Of a DNA stretch of 14,498 bases, positions 14,248-14,498 are shown piece after piece (position 1 is the stretch's first letter; each line of letters starts with the position of its first letter). The translations under genes and the position numbers were made by a program. The stretch is from Ectocarpus siliculosus (taxonomy: Eukaryota > Sar > Phaeophyceae > Ectocarpales > Ectocarpaceae). The notes beneath the pieces are model-generated. The model ran no database searches. It saw only the letters and a list, made by a program, of their open reading frames with translations, and was not told where the DNA came from. The DNA lies in NCBI GenBank assembly GCA_000310025.1, contig FN648938.1, positions 120,707 to 135,204 on the forward strand. The letters are read 5' to 3'.

Positions 14248-14324
14248 CGAACTGTACCGTGACCAGCTGCTCCGTCTCGGCCGGGGTGTCCTCGTAGCCG
14301 CGTTTCCGGGGGAAGATGTAGCCC
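11939..14324 (-). CDS. Unrecognised gene, last four exons (partial at right edge)
   Basis: C-terminal part of a protein I do not recognise. Model: 14324-14246, 13286-13191, 12699-12668, 12014-11939, ending at TAG. All introns are GT-AG and the phases agree (0, 0, then a split Arg codon). It yields 93 full codons plus one split: a basic start (GYIFPRKRGYEDTP), AETEQLVTVQFE, WNGELKEISSSFVGVSPE, an amphipathic or hydrophobic FEIALYTLLFLLDQ, then EKTIVDCGPYRVQVTTYIF and a terminal GSAFPGEA. Alternating hydrophobic residues suggest a small beta-rich domain with one helix. The start codon and upstream exons lie beyond the window end. It converges on the kinase gene. The model is internally consistent, but the product is unknown. 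Confidence 0.65.
12015..12667 (-). other. Last intron of unrecognised minus gene
   Basis: 653 bp, GTGGGT...GCAG. Minus-strand open frames around 12109-12312 look partly protein-like but do not fit the phases. Confidence 0.5.
12668..12699 (-). CDS. Unrecognised minus gene, 32-nt mini-exon
   Basis: Acceptor CGCAACAG and donor TACAG/GTGGGT enclose ten codons EKTIVDCGPY plus AG. It is very short, but phase 0 on the left and the split Arg codon on the right both match its neighbours. Confidence 0.58.
12700..13190 (-). other. Intron of unrecognised minus gene
   Basis: 491 bp, GTGTGT...ACAG; contains CAA/CAT-type low-complexity sequence near 13085-13130 (plus strand). Nothing else is recognised. 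Confidence 0.5.
13191..13286 (-). CDS. Unrecognised minus gene, 96-nt exon
   Basis: Acceptor TTTTGAAATAG and donor ACCAG/GTGTGT; 32 codons in phase 0, from WNGELKEISSS to IALYTLLFLLDQ. The same frame is closed just upstream by the TAG that forms the acceptor. Confidence 0.62.
13348..13380 (+). repeat. (CAG)11
   Basis: Eleven CAG units followed by looser CAG/CAA words to about 13397; reads as CTG in the minus-strand transcript. Confidence 0.9.
13644..14018 (+). repeat. Pair of ~105-bp direct repeats, 268 bp apart
   Basis: About 13644-13750 and 13913-14018 share GTCAAGCTRTCCCTTRCAACC, then CACGTCCAAGGCGC and GGCTCTYCTCCAAC in the same order, with point differences. Confidence 0.75.
13764..13861 (+). 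repeat. Extra copy of 55-bp repeat plus flank
   Basis: Matches 10854-10952: GAGTCCCAGATT, ATGGCCTTT, then CAGCCGCGCCGAGACTGG to GGCTAGCGCGGTCGATACC. The shared flank shows the mobile or duplicated unit is at least ~100 bp. Confidence 0.75.
14206..14245. repeat. (CA)20 microsatellite at a splice donor
   Basis: Twenty CA units; in the minus-strand transcript this is (GT)20 directly abutting the exon that ends at 14246, so it supplies the 5' splice site. Confidence 0.95.
14246..14324 (-). CDS. Unrecognised minus gene, first visible exon
   Basis: Acceptor GACTACAG after a T/C-rich tract; 1 nt plus 26 codons, GYIFPRKRGYED to LVTVQFE, ending in phase 0 directly at the GT microsatellite. Codon third positions are almost all G/C. 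Confidence 0.65.
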
Positions 14325-14349
14325 CTGTAGTCGGCGGCGTAAAACCAAA

Positions 14350-14498
14350 ACACAGAGAAAAGGGGGGGGGGGTGTACTCATTTTTCGGCAGCGTGGGGGC
14401 AGGGGGGGGGGGGGGGGGGGGTCACCCCCTCCCCTTTTCCCGGGAAAAAAATTTAAACAATCCCCTTTTTCCGGGGGGGGGGGGGGGGGGAACCCTTT
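14350..14498. other. Low-complexity, probably poor-quality contig end
   Basis: Dominated by G runs up to 20, then stacked homopolymers (CCCC TTTT CCC GGG AAAAAAA TTT AAA). This looks like stuttering read-tail sequence rather than natural DNA. Confidence 0.65.

Overview
The window is a piece of an intron-rich eukaryotic nuclear genome. Genes are broken into short exons by GT-AG introns of about 0.5-1.1 kb, and introns and spacers are full of triplet repeats, minisatellites and long G or C homopolymers. Third codon positions in the exons are strongly G/C. This style fits a stramenopile, and a brown alga of the Ectocarpus type is my best guess, but that is an inference from architecture. No prokaryotic operon, phage, transposase or CRISPR is visible.

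I reconstruct three genes by matching open frames, splice sites and intron phases. (1) Minus strand, 2547 down to about 88: a membrane protein starting in a strong Kozak context, with an acidic/polybasic N-terminal part and two transmembrane helices. Its 3' end is uncertain or lies outside the window. (2) Plus strand, 2742-10623: a nine-exon gene for a 494-residue protein, complete in the model. It has an N-terminal ubiquitin-like fold resembling a DIX domain, a Gln/Gly-rich linker, a basic amphipathic stretch and a C-terminal NAK-family Ser/Thr kinase closest in motif to STK16. All catalytic residues are present. (3) Minus strand, 14324 down to 11939: the last four exons of an unrecognised gene entering from beyond the right edge.

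Genes 1 and 2 are head-to-head with 194 bp between their start codons, so they probably share a bidirectional promoter. Genes 2 and 3 converge on a 1.3 kb spacer made largely of repeats: a 55-bp family with inverted ends, a CTG tract and a 160-bp tandem array. The last ~150 bases look like poor-quality contig-end sequence.

The most interesting item is gene 2. A DIX-like, potentially self-polymerising module fused to an STK16/NAK kinase would link oligomer scaffolding to a kinase class known from membrane traffic. Its ATP-site exon (7080-7240) is bracketed by complementary triplet-repeat tracts that could loop the exon out. The exon 5-6 junction also recreates a consensus 5' splice site. Both suggest regulated isoforms. 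None of the gene models has transcript support here; they rest on phase-consistent splicing and motif recognition.
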